Positions 51,690-59,785 of a stretch of DNA of 64,000 nt are shown in pieces. The notes below the pieces were generated by a model. That model was not told where the DNA came from. It was given only the letters and a program-made list of their open reading frames with translations, and made no database searches. The position numbers and the translations under genes are program-made. This stretch comes from Sphingobium chungbukense (lineage in GTDB: Bacteria > Pseudomonadota > Alphaproteobacteria > Sphingomonadales > Sphingomonadaceae): NCBI RefSeq assembly GCF_001005725.1, contig NZ_LBIC01000003.1, forward strand, positions 124,001-188,000, given 5' to 3'. Positions within the stretch are counted from its first letter, which is position 1; every line of letters begins with the position of its first letter.

Positions 51690-52361
51690 CTAATCAGCCT
51701 CCGCCGATATGGCTTCCACCCGCCCTTGTCGAGTGGCAGCAAGCCACATCAACGCCAGCGCGCTGCCGACTTGCGCCGCCGCCATGTCCTTCTGCGGGTC
51801 CCACATGTCGCCCTGCTGGCCGTTATACCAGTCCGCCGTCTGCCCAGCCGCGACCACGCTCAACAGCCATTCGAAAATCTCGTAAAGCGCGCCCACGAAA
51901 CCGACCGCCGCAAAGGCAAAGGCCAGGCTCCAGCCCATCCGCATGGCGCCGTAACGCCGCGCCGCTTCCGCGAAAGGCGCGGTCAGCAGGGCGCCGAAGG
52001 CGAAGTGCACCAACCGGTCGTAACCGTTGCGCGCAAAGCCGAACATGCCGGAAATATCGTGCCCGCTCACGGCCCGCGCCCAGCTGTCATAGGGCACATA
52101 GGAATAGATGTAGCGTCCGCCCAAAGTGTGCAGCAGCAGGAAAAGGAGGATGCACCCGACAACGCCGTTGGACAGGGGCCAACGGCGCAGCAGCCATGGC
52201 GCGGCCAAGGCCAGCAGGACGGTCGGCCCATGCTGGAGCGGCGCAAGTTCGGGATAGGGCTGATCGATGTTGGCGGCGGCGATGGCCGCGATCAGAAGAA
52301 GGATCATCCGGCGCTGCGCGACTGGAACCGCTTTCCAGACGGACGCAGCGCCGGAGATCAT
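51690..52361 (-). CDS. DUF2238 (YjdF-like) integral membrane protein
   Basis: A 223-residue protein with about six hydrophobic helices. DUF2238 features seen are NIDQPYPEL near the N-terminus, LLHTLGGRYIYSYVPYD, RNGYDRLVHFAFGAL and the acidic GALYEIFEWL with DMWDPQKDMAAAQVG. The conserved His, Asp and Glu residues in the helices suggest metal or proton chemistry, but no function is established. It starts 10 bp after asd ends, so it may be co-transcribed with it. Confidence 0.85.
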   Translation of the reverse strand: MISGAASVWKAVPVAQRRMILLLIAAIAAANIDQPYPELAPLQHGPTVLLALAAPWLLRRWPLSNGVVGCILLFLLLHTLGGRYIYSYVPYDSWARAVSGHDISGMFGFARNGYDRLVHFAFGALLTAPFAEAARRYGAMRMGWSLAFAFAAVGFVGALYEIFEWLLSVVAAGQTADWYNGQQGDMWDPQKDMAAAQVGSALALMWLAATRQGRVEAISAEAD

Positions 52362-52371
52362 TTAAAAGGCC

Positions 52372-53397
52372 TCAGCCCTTCTTCAGATGACGGCGGCCCA
52401 GCAGTTCCGCGATCTGCACGGCGTTGAGCGCCGCACCCTTGCGCAGATTGTCGCTGACGCACCAGAGGTTCAGGCCATTGTCGATGGTCGAATCCTCGCG
52501 CACGCGGCTGACGAAGGTGGCATAGTCGCCCACGCATTCGACGGGGGTGACGTAACCGCCATCCTCGCGCTTGTCGACGAGCATCACGCCCGGCGCTTCA
52601 CGCAGGATGTCCTGCGCTTCCTTGGCCGAGATTTCCTTCTCGAACTCGATGTTCAGTGCCTCGGAATGACCCACGAACACCGGCACCCGCACGCAGGTCG
52701 CCGTGACCTTCACCTTCGGATCGAGGATCTTCTTGGTCTCCGCGACCATCTTCCACTCTTCCTTGGTCGAACCATCGTCCAGGAAGACGTCGATGTGCGG
52801 GATCACGTTGAAGGCGATCTGCTTGGTGAACTTCTTGGGCTCCGCCGGATCGCCGACGAAGATGTTGCGCGACTGTTCGAACAACTCGTCCATGCCTTCC
52901 TTGCCCGCGCCGGAAACCGACTGGTAAGTGGCGACGACGACGCGCTTGATCGTCGCGGCGTCGTGCAAGGGCTTGAGCGCCACGACCATCTGCGCGGTCG
53001 AGCAGTTCGGGTTAGCGATGATGTTCTTCTTCTTGTACCCGTCGATGGCGTCCGGGTTCACTTCGGGCACGATCAGCGGCACGTCCGGGTCCATGCGGTA
53101 GAGCGACGAATTGTCGATCACCACGCAGCCGGCCGCCGCCGCCTTGGGCGCATATTCGGCCGTCGGGCCGGAGCCGGCGGCGAACAGGGCGATGTCCCAG
53201 CCGGTGAAGTCGAAATGCTCGATATTCTTGCATTTGAGCGTCTTGCCAGTGTCACCGAAATCGATTTCGGTGCCCTGCGACCGGGGCGAGGCAACCGCCG
53301 CGATCTCGTCAATAGGGAATTCGCGTTCGGCGAGAATGGTCAGCATCTCGCGGCCCACATTACCGGTGGCACCAACGACGACGACCTTATAGCCCAT
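52372..53397 (-). CDS. asd: aspartate-semialdehyde dehydrogenase
   Basis: A 341-residue enzyme that reduces aspartyl phosphate to the semialdehyde for Lys, Met, Thr and diaminopimelate synthesis. The NADP-binding VVVGATGNVGREM is at residues 5-17, and the catalytic Cys in ANPNCSTAQMV near residue 130. The length is normal. It supplies diaminopimelate for the cell wall. A promoter should lie in the 150 bp before it, but none is obvious. Confidence 0.96.
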   Translation of the reverse strand: MGYKVVVVGATGNVGREMLTILAEREFPIDEIAAVASPRSQGTEIDFGDTGKTLKCKNIEHFDFTGWDIALFAAGSGPTAEYAPKAAAAGCVVIDNSSLYRMDPDVPLIVPEVNPDAIDGYKKKNIIANPNCSTAQMVVALKPLHDAATIKRVVVATYQSVSGAGKEGMDELFEQSRNIFVGDPAEPKKFTKQIAFNVIPHIDVFLDDGSTKEEWKMVAETKKILDPKVKVTATCVRVPVFVGHSEALNIEFEKEISAKEAQDILREAPGVMLVDKREDGGYVTPVECVGDYATFVSRVREDSTIDNGLNLWCVSDNLRKGAALNAVQIAELLGRRHLKKG

Positions 53398-53550
53398 GAC
53401 TTAACACTCCACTCCATGCACAAATGCGGAAGTGGGCGCCATAGCGGCATTGCGCGGTTTGTCCAGCGCCAAGCCATTTATTGCGCGAAAGCGCAGCTTT
53501 CCGCGCCCGGCATTGCCGCGAACGTCAATCCGCGGCAACCTGCCTGCGCG

Positions 53551-55773
53551 CTATTGGGCGGGCGTTTCCGGCGCGGTGCCATGCCGGGCCAGGAAATCCT
53601 CGATCGTGTGCCACAGATGCACGCTGATACCCGGCCCGCCCACGCGATGGGTCTGGCCCGGATAGACCATCATCTCGAACGGCACGGCGGCGCCCTGCAT
53701 CTTCGCCATCAGCGCCGTCGAATTGTCGAACACCACATTGTCGTCGGACATGCCGTGGATCAGCAGCAGCGGGTCCTTGATCTTCACCGCCTCATCCACC
53801 GCGCCGGAGCCGGGATAGGCGCTCGGCTTTTCCTGCGGCCGGCCCAGATAACGCTCGGTATAATGGGTGTCGTACAGTTCCCATTTCGTCACCGGCGCGC
53901 CTGCCACCGCCGCCGAGAACACACCCGGCGCCTTCTCCAAAAGCTTCAGCGACATATAGCCGCCATAGGACCAGCCATAGGTCGCGATCCGCCTGGGATC
54001 GACATAGGGCTGGGCCTTGAGCCAGTTGACGCCCGCCAACTGGTCCTCCACCTCGACTGTGCCCATGGCATGGTAGATCTGGTCCTCAAACGCCTTGCCG
54101 CGATCGGGCGTACCCCGATTGTCGACGACGAAGACGATCCATCCCCTGTCCACCAGATATTGGTAGATGGGCGATCCCCATGAGTTGGTGACCTGCCGCC
54201 CCGTGCCCGGCCCGCCATAATGCAGCATGAAGACGGGATAGCGCTTTCCGGCCTCCAGTTGGGGCGTCATGATGCGGGTATAGAGCGTCGATCCGTCCGC
54301 CGCCTTGATGGTGCCGAACTTGGTCTTCGCATGGCTGGCGAGATAGGGCGCGTAAGGATGGTCGCCCACCATCGCATTCTCCGACAGCCATTGCACTTGC
54401 TTGCCCGCGCTGTCGGCCAGATAGACCTGTTTGGGCTGATCCGTATTGCTGCGCGCGACGACGATGCGGCTCGCGGCGCTGTCCATCACCGCGTCATTCC
54501 ACCAGCCGGTCGAGGTCAACTGCCGGAGCGGCCCGGCCTTGGCGAGCGATGTCACATAAAGCTGCTGCTCCAGCGGCGTTTCCCTGTTGCCGGTGAAATA
54601 GACAAGGCCCTTCCCCTCATCCACGCCCACCACGTCGCGCACTTCCCAGTCGCCGCCGGTAAGCGCCGTCCATTTGCCGCCCCGCACATGATAGAGGTGG
54701 CCATGGCCGGTCCTTTCCGACCACCAGAGGAAGCTGCCGTCCTTCAAGGCATGGAAATTGTTGCTGAGGTTGATCCAGCTCTTCGCCTTTTCGGTCAGGA
54801 TCACCTTGCTCACGCCGGTCGCCGGATCGACGGCCAGCAGGTCCAGCCTCTTCTGGTCCCGGCTTTCCCGCTGGACATAGAGCGTCCTGCCGTCCTTCGA
54901 CCAGTCGACGCGGGCGAGATAGACATCCCCGTCCGTGCCCAGGTCGACCTTCACCTGCGCCCCGCCCTCCGGCTTCATGACATAAAGGTCGACCAGCGCA
55001 TTGGGCGTACCGGCGGCCGGATAGCGCTGCTCATAGACCTTGGTGCCCTCCCCGCCGATCGCCGTACGGGTAACGATACCCACCGGGCTTTCATCGACGC
55101 GGGCGACCGCGATCAGCTTGTCGTCGGGCGACCACCAATAGCCTGTTCGCCGGTCCATTTCCTCCTGCGCGACGAACTCCGCAACGCCCCAGCTCACCGT
55201 ATCGCTGGCGCCCTGCGTCAGTTGCTTTTCCGTCCCGCCCATTGACTGCACGAAGAAATTGCCGCCACGCACGAAGGACACATAGCCGCCCTTGGGACTG
55301 ACCACGCCGTTCAGTTCGCCGTCGGGCGTATCGGTGAGCCGCGAGACCTTGCCGTCCAGCCCGGCCAGGTAGAGATCGCCATCGACGGGTACGAGAATGG
55401 ACTTGCCGTCCGGCGCCCAGTCATAGCTGACGATGCCGGTGCTGCCCGCAACCGATCGATCCCGCTCCCGCTGCATCTTCTCCGCTTCGGAGAGTTCCGC
55501 GCCGCTGCCGGTCTTCTTCGAATCGACCAGCATCCGTTCCGCGCCGGTCGAGGTGTCGACCGCCCAGAGGTCCAGCCTCTCCTTCTCGTCCTTGCGGGGC
55601 TTGAGCAAGGTCACCAGCCTGCCGTCGGGCGAAAGCTTCAACGCGCGCGGTTGCGGCCCCGACAGGTCCGGGCTGGCAAAAACCCGTTCCAATGTAAGCT
55701 TTTCCTGTGCCTGAGCGGAAAGGCTCAAAAGCAGCGCGCCCACCGCGGCACCGCATTTCAGATATGGCGACAT
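53551..55773 (-). CDS. secreted S9 family peptidase, dipeptidyl-peptidase IV-like
   Basis: A 740-residue serine peptidase with a signal peptide (cleavage near ALLLSLSAQA). A beta-propeller precedes the alpha/beta hydrolase domain. The VAQEEMDRRTGYWWSPD helix supplies Glu residues that bind the substrate N-terminus in DPP-IV. The catalytic Ser is in YGWSYGGYMS near residue 610, Asp in SDDNVVFDNS and His in GQTHRVGGPG. It should release X-Pro or X-Ala dipeptides in the periplasm. It is the last chromosomal gene before the integrated element. Confidence 0.92.
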   Translation of the reverse strand: MSPYLKCGAAVGALLLSLSAQAQEKLTLERVFASPDLSGPQPRALKLSPDGRLVTLLKPRKDEKERLDLWAVDTSTGAERMLVDSKKTGSGAELSEAEKMQRERDRSVAGSTGIVSYDWAPDGKSILVPVDGDLYLAGLDGKVSRLTDTPDGELNGVVSPKGGYVSFVRGGNFFVQSMGGTEKQLTQGASDTVSWGVAEFVAQEEMDRRTGYWWSPDDKLIAVARVDESPVGIVTRTAIGGEGTKVYEQRYPAAGTPNALVDLYVMKPEGGAQVKVDLGTDGDVYLARVDWSKDGRTLYVQRESRDQKRLDLLAVDPATGVSKVILTEKAKSWINLSNNFHALKDGSFLWWSERTGHGHLYHVRGGKWTALTGGDWEVRDVVGVDEGKGLVYFTGNRETPLEQQLYVTSLAKAGPLRQLTSTGWWNDAVMDSAASRIVVARSNTDQPKQVYLADSAGKQVQWLSENAMVGDHPYAPYLASHAKTKFGTIKAADGSTLYTRIMTPQLEAGKRYPVFMLHYGGPGTGRQVTNSWGSPIYQYLVDRGWIVFVVDNRGTPDRGKAFEDQIYHAMGTVEVEDQLAGVNWLKAQPYVDPRRIATYGWSYGGYMSLKLLEKAPGVFSAAVAGAPVTKWELYDTHYTERYLGRPQEKPSAYPGSGAVDEAVKIKDPLLLIHGMSDDNVVFDNSTALMAKMQGAAVPFEMMVYPGQTHRVGGPGISVHLWHTIEDFLARHGTAPETPAQ

Positions 55774-55897
55774 GATCTTCCCTTGCTGGCTCGCGGCGCA
55801 TGGAAACGCCGCGTCACATGCGCCCGGAATTAGCGCGACGCAGATGAAAAGATCAATGTTGGGAAATAATATTTCTCCGCCATGATCGCCCGGATCA

Positions 55898-55942
55898 TGG
55901 TGGGCGCGACAGGGATTGAACCTGTGACCCCACCCGTGTGAA
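55898..55942 (-). repeat. attachment site: 3' half of a tRNA-Val (GAC)
   Basis: Read on the minus strand, this 45-base stretch runs from the anticodon loop (TTCACAC) through the variable and T arms (ACAGG TTCAATC CCTGT) to CGCGCCC, discriminator A and CCA. No D-arm or 5' acceptor strand precedes it, so it is a partial tRNA. It is what remains at the chromosomal side after a phage integrates into the tRNA 3' end and rebuilds the full gene at the other junction. Confidence 0.85.
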
Positions 55943-55986
55943 GGGAGAAATCCGGTTCAGATACCGCGTTGAATAGAAAGACATAT

Positions 55987-57114
55987 TCATCCCTTCTTCT
56001 TCGGCTTTGTACGCGATTTGTACGGAATAGCGCCAGCGGAAAGTGAAATCTTGGTGAGTTTTTCGGCCTCTCTCAGACCACGATAGAAGGCTTCGTGGAC
56101 CTTTCCGGCGACCTCTTCGGCATGGGTGTAGGTGCGCTTCATGAGGGCGGTGTCTGCCCATCCGCCGAACTCCCCCGCCGCTTTCTCATCGATCGATTGG
56201 CGGACATTCATCTCCTGTCCAAAGCCGTGGCGACCGGCTGCATGGAACGGAATGAAGGGAATATCGGCTTCCTTGCACGCCTTGGCCCATCCCTTGCGCG
56301 GGCTGGAGCGATCAGCGAAGCCAAATAGGCGGCGATTCTCATCCGTGCGCGCTGCGCCGCGAGGGTAGAATTGGGTGAGGGCCTTCAACTCCTCGACCAG
56401 TTCAGCAGGGATTTCCAGCCAGCGGTCGTCATGCCCCTTAGCGCCGGGGACACATAGCAAGCCTTCATCCGGCTTGAAGTGCTTCTCCGGGTCCATGGCT
56501 ACGGCCTGACTGATGCGGGCGCCGGTTACGAACATGGTCAGCGCCAAGGCCGCGTGGCGCTGCGGGGCGTGCTGGCGGAACCGGAGTAGCCACTCCCAAC
56601 TGCCCGGCTCGCGCTTGACCCGGCTGCGTTTCCCGCGCCGCTTATCCTGCTTAATCCGGTCCTGTTTCGAGAAACCCTTGACCCTGAACGCCTCGCCCTT
56701 GTCGCCATCGCGGAAGGTGTTGATAACGGCGCGCACAGGGGTGATGACCTGACGCGTCCATGTGTCGGTCGACGCATCGGGATAGATCTTCTGCGCCAAT
56801 GCCCGCACGTCTTTCGGGGCGATGGATGACAGCAGCTTCTTGCCCCACTCTTCCACGATGGGAATGAGATAGGTGGCCGTCTTGGGGTTCGCTGGATAGA
56901 GCATGACGGCCTCCGCGAATGTCAGCGTGCGGTTCGCGCCAAGCAGATGCTCATTTATGCGGCGCTCTTCTTCGTCGCGGCACCACGCCCATGCGCCCGC
57001 TGCCTCAGATGCGCCAGTGCTGCATCGGTAGTATTCTGTGATCGGCTTGCCGAGATATTCGACACGCCCCTTTGCCCACCAGAGCGACCCTCTCTTATAG
57101 GGTTCGAGCGGCAT
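55987..57114 (-). CDS. int: tyrosine recombinase (phage-type integrase)
   Basis: A 375-residue site-specific recombinase. The N-terminal arm-binding region (about 1-60) and core-binding domain (about 70-165) precede a catalytic domain with Arg in TGARISQAVAM, the HxxR box FHAAGRHGFG, Trp in GGWADTALM and the nucleophilic Tyr in KRTYTHA. It should catalyse integration at the tRNA-Val site 45 bases past its stop. The start MPLEPYKRG has GGAG seven bases upstream; the longer frame lacks family features. Confidence 0.92.
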   Translation of the reverse strand: MPLEPYKRGSLWWAKGRVEYLGKPITEYYRCSTGASEAAGAWAWCRDEEERRINEHLLGANRTLTFAEAVMLYPANPKTATYLIPIVEEWGKKLLSSIAPKDVRALAQKIYPDASTDTWTRQVITPVRAVINTFRDGDKGEAFRVKGFSKQDRIKQDKRRGKRSRVKREPGSWEWLLRFRQHAPQRHAALALTMFVTGARISQAVAMDPEKHFKPDEGLLCVPGAKGHDDRWLEIPAELVEELKALTQFYPRGAARTDENRRLFGFADRSSPRKGWAKACKEADIPFIPFHAAGRHGFGQEMNVRQSIDEKAAGEFGGWADTALMKRTYTHAEEVAGKVHEAFYRGLREAEKLTKISLSAGAIPYKSRTKPKKKG

Positions 57115-57320
57115 CGTTTGTCTCCGAGAATTACGTCCATCTGCGCCGGGGTGATCAACATCGCCCGCCCCAGCTTGTGATATGCGTCCAGCTTGTGGGC
57201 CTTCTCGCGCAGGGTGCGCTCCGAGATGTCCAGCCCTCGCTGCGCCAGGATCATCACCCATTCTGAGGGCGGGCGGCCACGATCGATGATTGTTGAGCCG
57301 GTCTTGTCCGTCTCTGTCAC
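56955..57320 (-). CDS. excisionase-like helix-turn-helix protein overlapping int
   Basis: A 121-residue protein starting at GTG 57320, right after the stop of the upstream gene with GGAGGGG in place. The segment LDISERTLREKAHKLDAYHKLGR followed by MLITPAQMDVILGDKRCRSNP looks like the small DNA-binding proteins encoded before many phage integrases. It overlaps the int coding region by 160 bases in another frame, so the C-terminal third may be loosely constrained. A role as excisionase or directionality factor is inferred. Confidence 0.55.
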   Translation of the reverse strand: MTETDKTGSTIIDRGRPPSEWVMILAQRGLDISERTLREKAHKLDAYHKLGRAMLITPAQMDVILGDKRCRSNPIREGRSGGQRGVSNISASRSQNTTDAALAHLRQRAHGRGAATKKSAA

Positions 57321-57563
57321 CTACCCCTCCCCATCCAGTGCTGCGTCTATCATTGCTTGCCAGACAGGTTCAGCGGTGATCGTGCAGTCTACAGCTTGCC
57401 CAGCCTCCACCATCTCAGGCGTCGGATCGCGCAGGGCTTTCAGGGCGGCGATGGCCTGATCCCGATAAGGCTGGCGGTCGAACTCAGCCCACTTATTCCA
57501 ATCGTCCCGGCCTCCGCATGCATGGATCGCAAGTTTCCGTGCCATCGCCTCCACCATGCTCAT
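57321..57563 (-). CDS. small phage protein with PTPEMVEAG...MIDAAL signature
   Basis: An 80-residue protein. The segment DPTPEMVEAGQAV with WQAMIDAALDG recurs in many small phage proteins of unknown function. It is linked by a 4-base overlap to the gene upstream and by zero spacing to the excisionase-like gene downstream, which supports expression. No function known. Confidence 0.65.
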   Translation of the reverse strand: MSMVEAMARKLAIHACGGRDDWNKWAEFDRQPYRDQAIAALKALRDPTPEMVEAGQAVDCTITAEPVWQAMIDAALDGEG

Positions 57564-58030
57564 GATCCGCCTCCTTCAAGTGCGGTGCGGGCGCGGCGAA
57601 GATCGCGCATCCGTGGTGTGTCGACCACATCATCCCCAGTGGCGCGCGACCAATAGGCAAACGATGTGCGTAGGCAGGCCCCGTCATCTGGGAAGTCTGC
57701 GTCATACCGATCCACAATCTCAGCAGCGCGAGCGAATGGCTCCAGCGCCTCCCTCAGCCGCTTTATCTCCTCTTCCAGCGCGGCGACGGACTGGAGGCCC
57801 CTGGCCGCCTTCTCTTCCGCGATCTTATCGCTCATTTCGTGCATGGCAGTTGTCACGGCTTCCATGGCGCAAGCCTTTCCAAAGATCAGATGGCTGTCAC
57901 CAAGGCAGCCGATCACATCATCGTCCAACCTTTCGAGAAACTTCTTGCGGGTGGCGGATACGATCCGGTCTGCATATTGCTCCAGCGTTTCGTCCCCCTG
58001 CTCAACCGTCACGGGTGCTTTATCGGTCAT
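57560..58030 (-). CDS. phage hypothetical protein with coiled coil
   Basis: A 156-residue protein. A helical N-terminal half is followed by a coiled coil (about residues 80-105, VAALEEEIKRLREALEPFA) and a short C-terminal region with SFAYWSRATGDD. The arrangement is common in phage early-region proteins, but no domain is recognised. ATGA-type overlaps join it to both neighbours. Confidence 0.65.
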   Translation of the reverse strand: MTDKAPVTVEQGDETLEQYADRIVSATRKKFLERLDDDVIGCLGDSHLIFGKACAMEAVTTAMHEMSDKIAEEKAARGLQSVAALEEEIKRLREALEPFARAAEIVDRYDADFPDDGACLRTSFAYWSRATGDDVVDTPRMRDLRRARTALEGGGS

Positions 58031-58230
58031 GGGTGATCTCCGGGGAATGGGATTGATTCGACCTCAATACCGGCTCGGCGCAGAGCCATTTCGATGCGGA
58101 TAATGCGGCGCTCTATGGTGATTAGGCGCATTCCTTCGGCTTCGGCAGGCGTTCGGCCGCAAGCCCCCAGCAGGCCAGAGCCGTAGGTTGGCAGGCCAAC
58201 GTCGATCCATTCGCTGAGTTTCTCGCTCAC
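58027..58230 (-). CDS. small phage hypothetical protein
   Basis: A 67-residue protein starting at GTG 58230, which overlaps the upstream stop in GTGA and has GGGGAGATAGAG before it. The second half (GMRLITIERRIIRIEMALRR) is helical and basic. An internal ATG (MRLITIE) could give a 34-residue form. Function unknown. Confidence 0.55.
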   Translation of the reverse strand: MSEKLSEWIDVGLPTYGSGLLGACGRTPAEAEGMRLITIERRIIRIEMALRRAGIEVESIPFPGDHP

Positions 58231-58769
58231 TTCTCTATCTCCCCGGAGGGAGCAGAGGGGAGCGGATGGCAGATACCCGAACACAAGCCGCACTTATGAT
58301 GATAGCCAAGCGGGGCCGATGGATACTGCTTGCCGCACTTGTTGCAGGCGCTCATTCCCTGACGGCTCTCCCCCGCCTCAAACTCCTGACCCCACGCCTG
58401 TAGTTCGGGGGCGCGGAGGGCAGCGATAATCTCATCAGCCTTGCGGTAGGCCTGTGCCCGGCGGGCATCATCATGCCGCTTTGGGAGTTCGCGCTTGAAA
58501 ATTCCTGGGTCAATCAGCGCCGCTATCTTGTCCCGGTCTTTGGCGTATACCACGCCCGCGTCATTCTGGGGAGGGGAGGAACGGCGGTTCCAGGCGGCTG
58601 CAACTGATACACCATTGTCCGCCGTATCGATCGAAAAGAATTTCAGGCCGCATGTCGTTGGCTCGCGGTGGATGATCGCGTCAGTGTCGCCATCACTCGG
58701 CCACAAGGCATGGCGCAGCATCATTTCGCCGTTGCACATCGGGCACCGTTTCAGTTCCTCGCCGCTCAT
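58227..58769 (-). CDS. Lar-like restriction-alleviation protein with extra C-terminal zinc knuckle
   Basis: A 180-residue protein in two parts. The N-terminus (LKRCPMCNGEMMLRH to AAAWNRRS, residues about 6-64) has the CPxC and closing WNRR of the Lar family, whose founding member lets phage DNA escape type I restriction. The C-terminus has CNKCGKQYPS and CGLCSGICHP, two further cysteine pairs likely to bind zinc. The two-part build suggests domain fusion. Start and stop overlap neighbouring genes by 4 bases. Confidence 0.65.
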   Translation of the reverse strand: MSGEELKRCPMCNGEMMLRHALWPSDGDTDAIIHREPTTCGLKFFSIDTADNGVSVAAAWNRRSSPPQNDAGVVYAKDRDKIAALIDPGIFKRELPKRHDDARRAQAYRKADEIIAALRAPELQAWGQEFEAGESRQGMSACNKCGKQYPSAPLGYHHKCGLCSGICHPLPSAPSGEIEK

Positions 58770-58981
58770 GCGCCGGTCTCCCCGAATAGATGAGAATGCG
58801 CCATCGTGACGCGCTTGATCCGCTCCAGGGCGAGCAGTTGAACAGCCTTATCGTTCGCGGCCATCGTCGCCCCTTCCATGACCCAGCGCATTAGGTCGGC
58901 TTTGCTTGTGAAAACCGGGTCTGGCGGGGCTGCGGATTGGGTCAGTTCCTCGCTCTTCGCGGTATCGGTGGGGTGGGTCAT
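58766..58981 (-). CDS. small phage hypothetical protein
   Basis: A 71-residue protein with a Pro/Ala/Thr-rich N-terminal third and a helical rest (KADLMRWVMEGATMAANDKAVQ). No family is recognised. Its ATG overlaps the stop of the 31-residue membrane gene, and its stop overlaps the Lar-like gene, so it is part of the same coupled message. Confidence 0.6.
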   Translation of the reverse strand: MTHPTDTAKSEELTQSAAPPDPVFTSKADLMRWVMEGATMAANDKAVQLLALERIKRVTMAHSHLFGETGA

Positions 58982-59073
58982 GCTGCGACTATCGCAATCA
59001 GCCCTACGACGATCGCCCCAGCAGCAAATCCCACAAAAAGCAGCGCGGTGATCAGACCTTTTAGGTCAGGCAT
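58978..59073 (-). CDS. 31-residue single-pass membrane microprotein
   Basis: A very short gene encoding MPDLKGLITALLFVGF, then AAGAIVVGLIAIVAA and a stop. After six residues the whole protein is one hydrophobic helix with small-residue (Gly/Ala) packing positions. The ATG directly abuts the upstream stop (59074), and its TGA overlaps the next ATG in ATGA, exactly the spacing used by its neighbours. That is the main evidence that it is translated. A role as a membrane effector or superinfection factor is possible but unproven. Confidence 0.6.
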   Translation of the reverse strand: MPDLKGLITALLFVGFAAGAIVVGLIAIVAA

Positions 59074-59271
59074 TCAATCCTCCATCCAATCTTCGATTTC
59101 ATCGGCAGCATTGTGATCGACGACCCCAGACCCGCCACACTCAACACATTCAACTGTGTGATCGTCGGGCGAAAGATCGTCATGACCGACAAAGCGCGAA
59201 CGGCGGTTCGGATTGACGCCGCAAACCTCGCCGTGGCCGTTGCAGGCCGGGCATTCAACTTGGATAATCAA
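59074..59271 (-). CDS. DnaJ-type zinc-knuckle small phage protein
   Basis: A 65-residue protein with two CxxCxGxG-like units, CPACNGHGEVCG and CVECGGSGVVD, resembling the zinc-binding repeats of DnaJ. The start is TTG at 59271, overlapping the upstream stop in TTGA; no ATG fits, and the longer frame is not protein-like. It ends with a strongly acidic tail (ADEIEDWMED). Single-stranded nucleic acid or protein binding is possible. Confidence 0.6.
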   Translation of the reverse strand: MIIQVECPACNGHGEVCGVNPNRRSRFVGHDDLSPDDHTVECVECGGSGVVDHNAADEIEDWMED

Positions 59272-59537
59272 GCCAAGTCTCCTGGGTGATATTGTGGCGA
59301 CTGGCGCAGATCGAAGATCTCTGCCTGCTGGCCTTTGAGCGCTTGTTTGGCGATGCTGACCATCGCCTGAGGCGTGTATTCCGGCAGCCCATCCGATGCT
59401 TCGGTAGCGATGTTTTGCAGCGCCTTTGCGTATCGTTCGGACAAGGTGGCACGGTAGATTAGGCATGGCCCGGGGAAGCAGGTGCCCTTGCCCCATCTGC
59501 AAGGCGCACATGCGGGCGGAAGTGGCTCGTCGCTCAT
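59268..59537 (-). CDS. small phage protein with cysteine-rich N-terminus
   Basis: An 89-residue protein. CAPCRWGKGTCFPGPC near residues 10-25 holds four cysteines that may bind zinc. The helical remainder (SERYAKALQNIATEA) has no known family. It is joined by 4-base overlaps upstream and downstream. Confidence 0.6.
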   Translation of the reverse strand: MSDEPLPPACAPCRWGKGTCFPGPCLIYRATLSERYAKALQNIATEASDGLPEYTPQAMVSIAKQALKGQQAEIFDLRQSPQYHPGDLA

Positions 59538-59737
59538 GCGAACAGAAAATCCTTTTCCTTGAAGACATGCCCGAACCAGCGCGGCGCGGGATTGCTGCCG
59601 ACCAGATCGGCAAAAAGCGCGTACTCGGCGTTACCGCTATGGTCGAAGCGGAAGCAACGATCCGAGGGTCGGCGTTCGTTAGCGCCAGTGTCCTCGATGA
59701 AGACGCCGCCAGCGAGCGTAGAGAATTTAACGATCAT
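59534..59737 (-). CDS. first small gene of the leftward phage operon
   Basis: A 67-residue protein of unknown function, predicted mostly beta-stranded (MIVKFSTLAGGVFIED). AAAGGAGG lies just before its ATG, the strongest ribosome site in the operon. It is the first gene after the promoter at 59809-59837 and is translationally coupled to the next gene through ATGA. Confidence 0.65.
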   Translation of the reverse strand: MIVKFSTLAGGVFIEDTGANERRPSDRCFRFDHSGNAEYALFADLVGSNPAPRWFGHVFKEKDFLFA

Positions 59738-59785
59738 GGCAGCCTCCTTTCGGTATGGGCGGAATTGCCCGCTGCGCGATTACGA

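Noticed and set aside
55898..55973. A complete tRNA-Val gene
   Set aside because: The 5' acceptor strand and D-arm are missing; only the 3' half is present, so it is an attachment site remnant.
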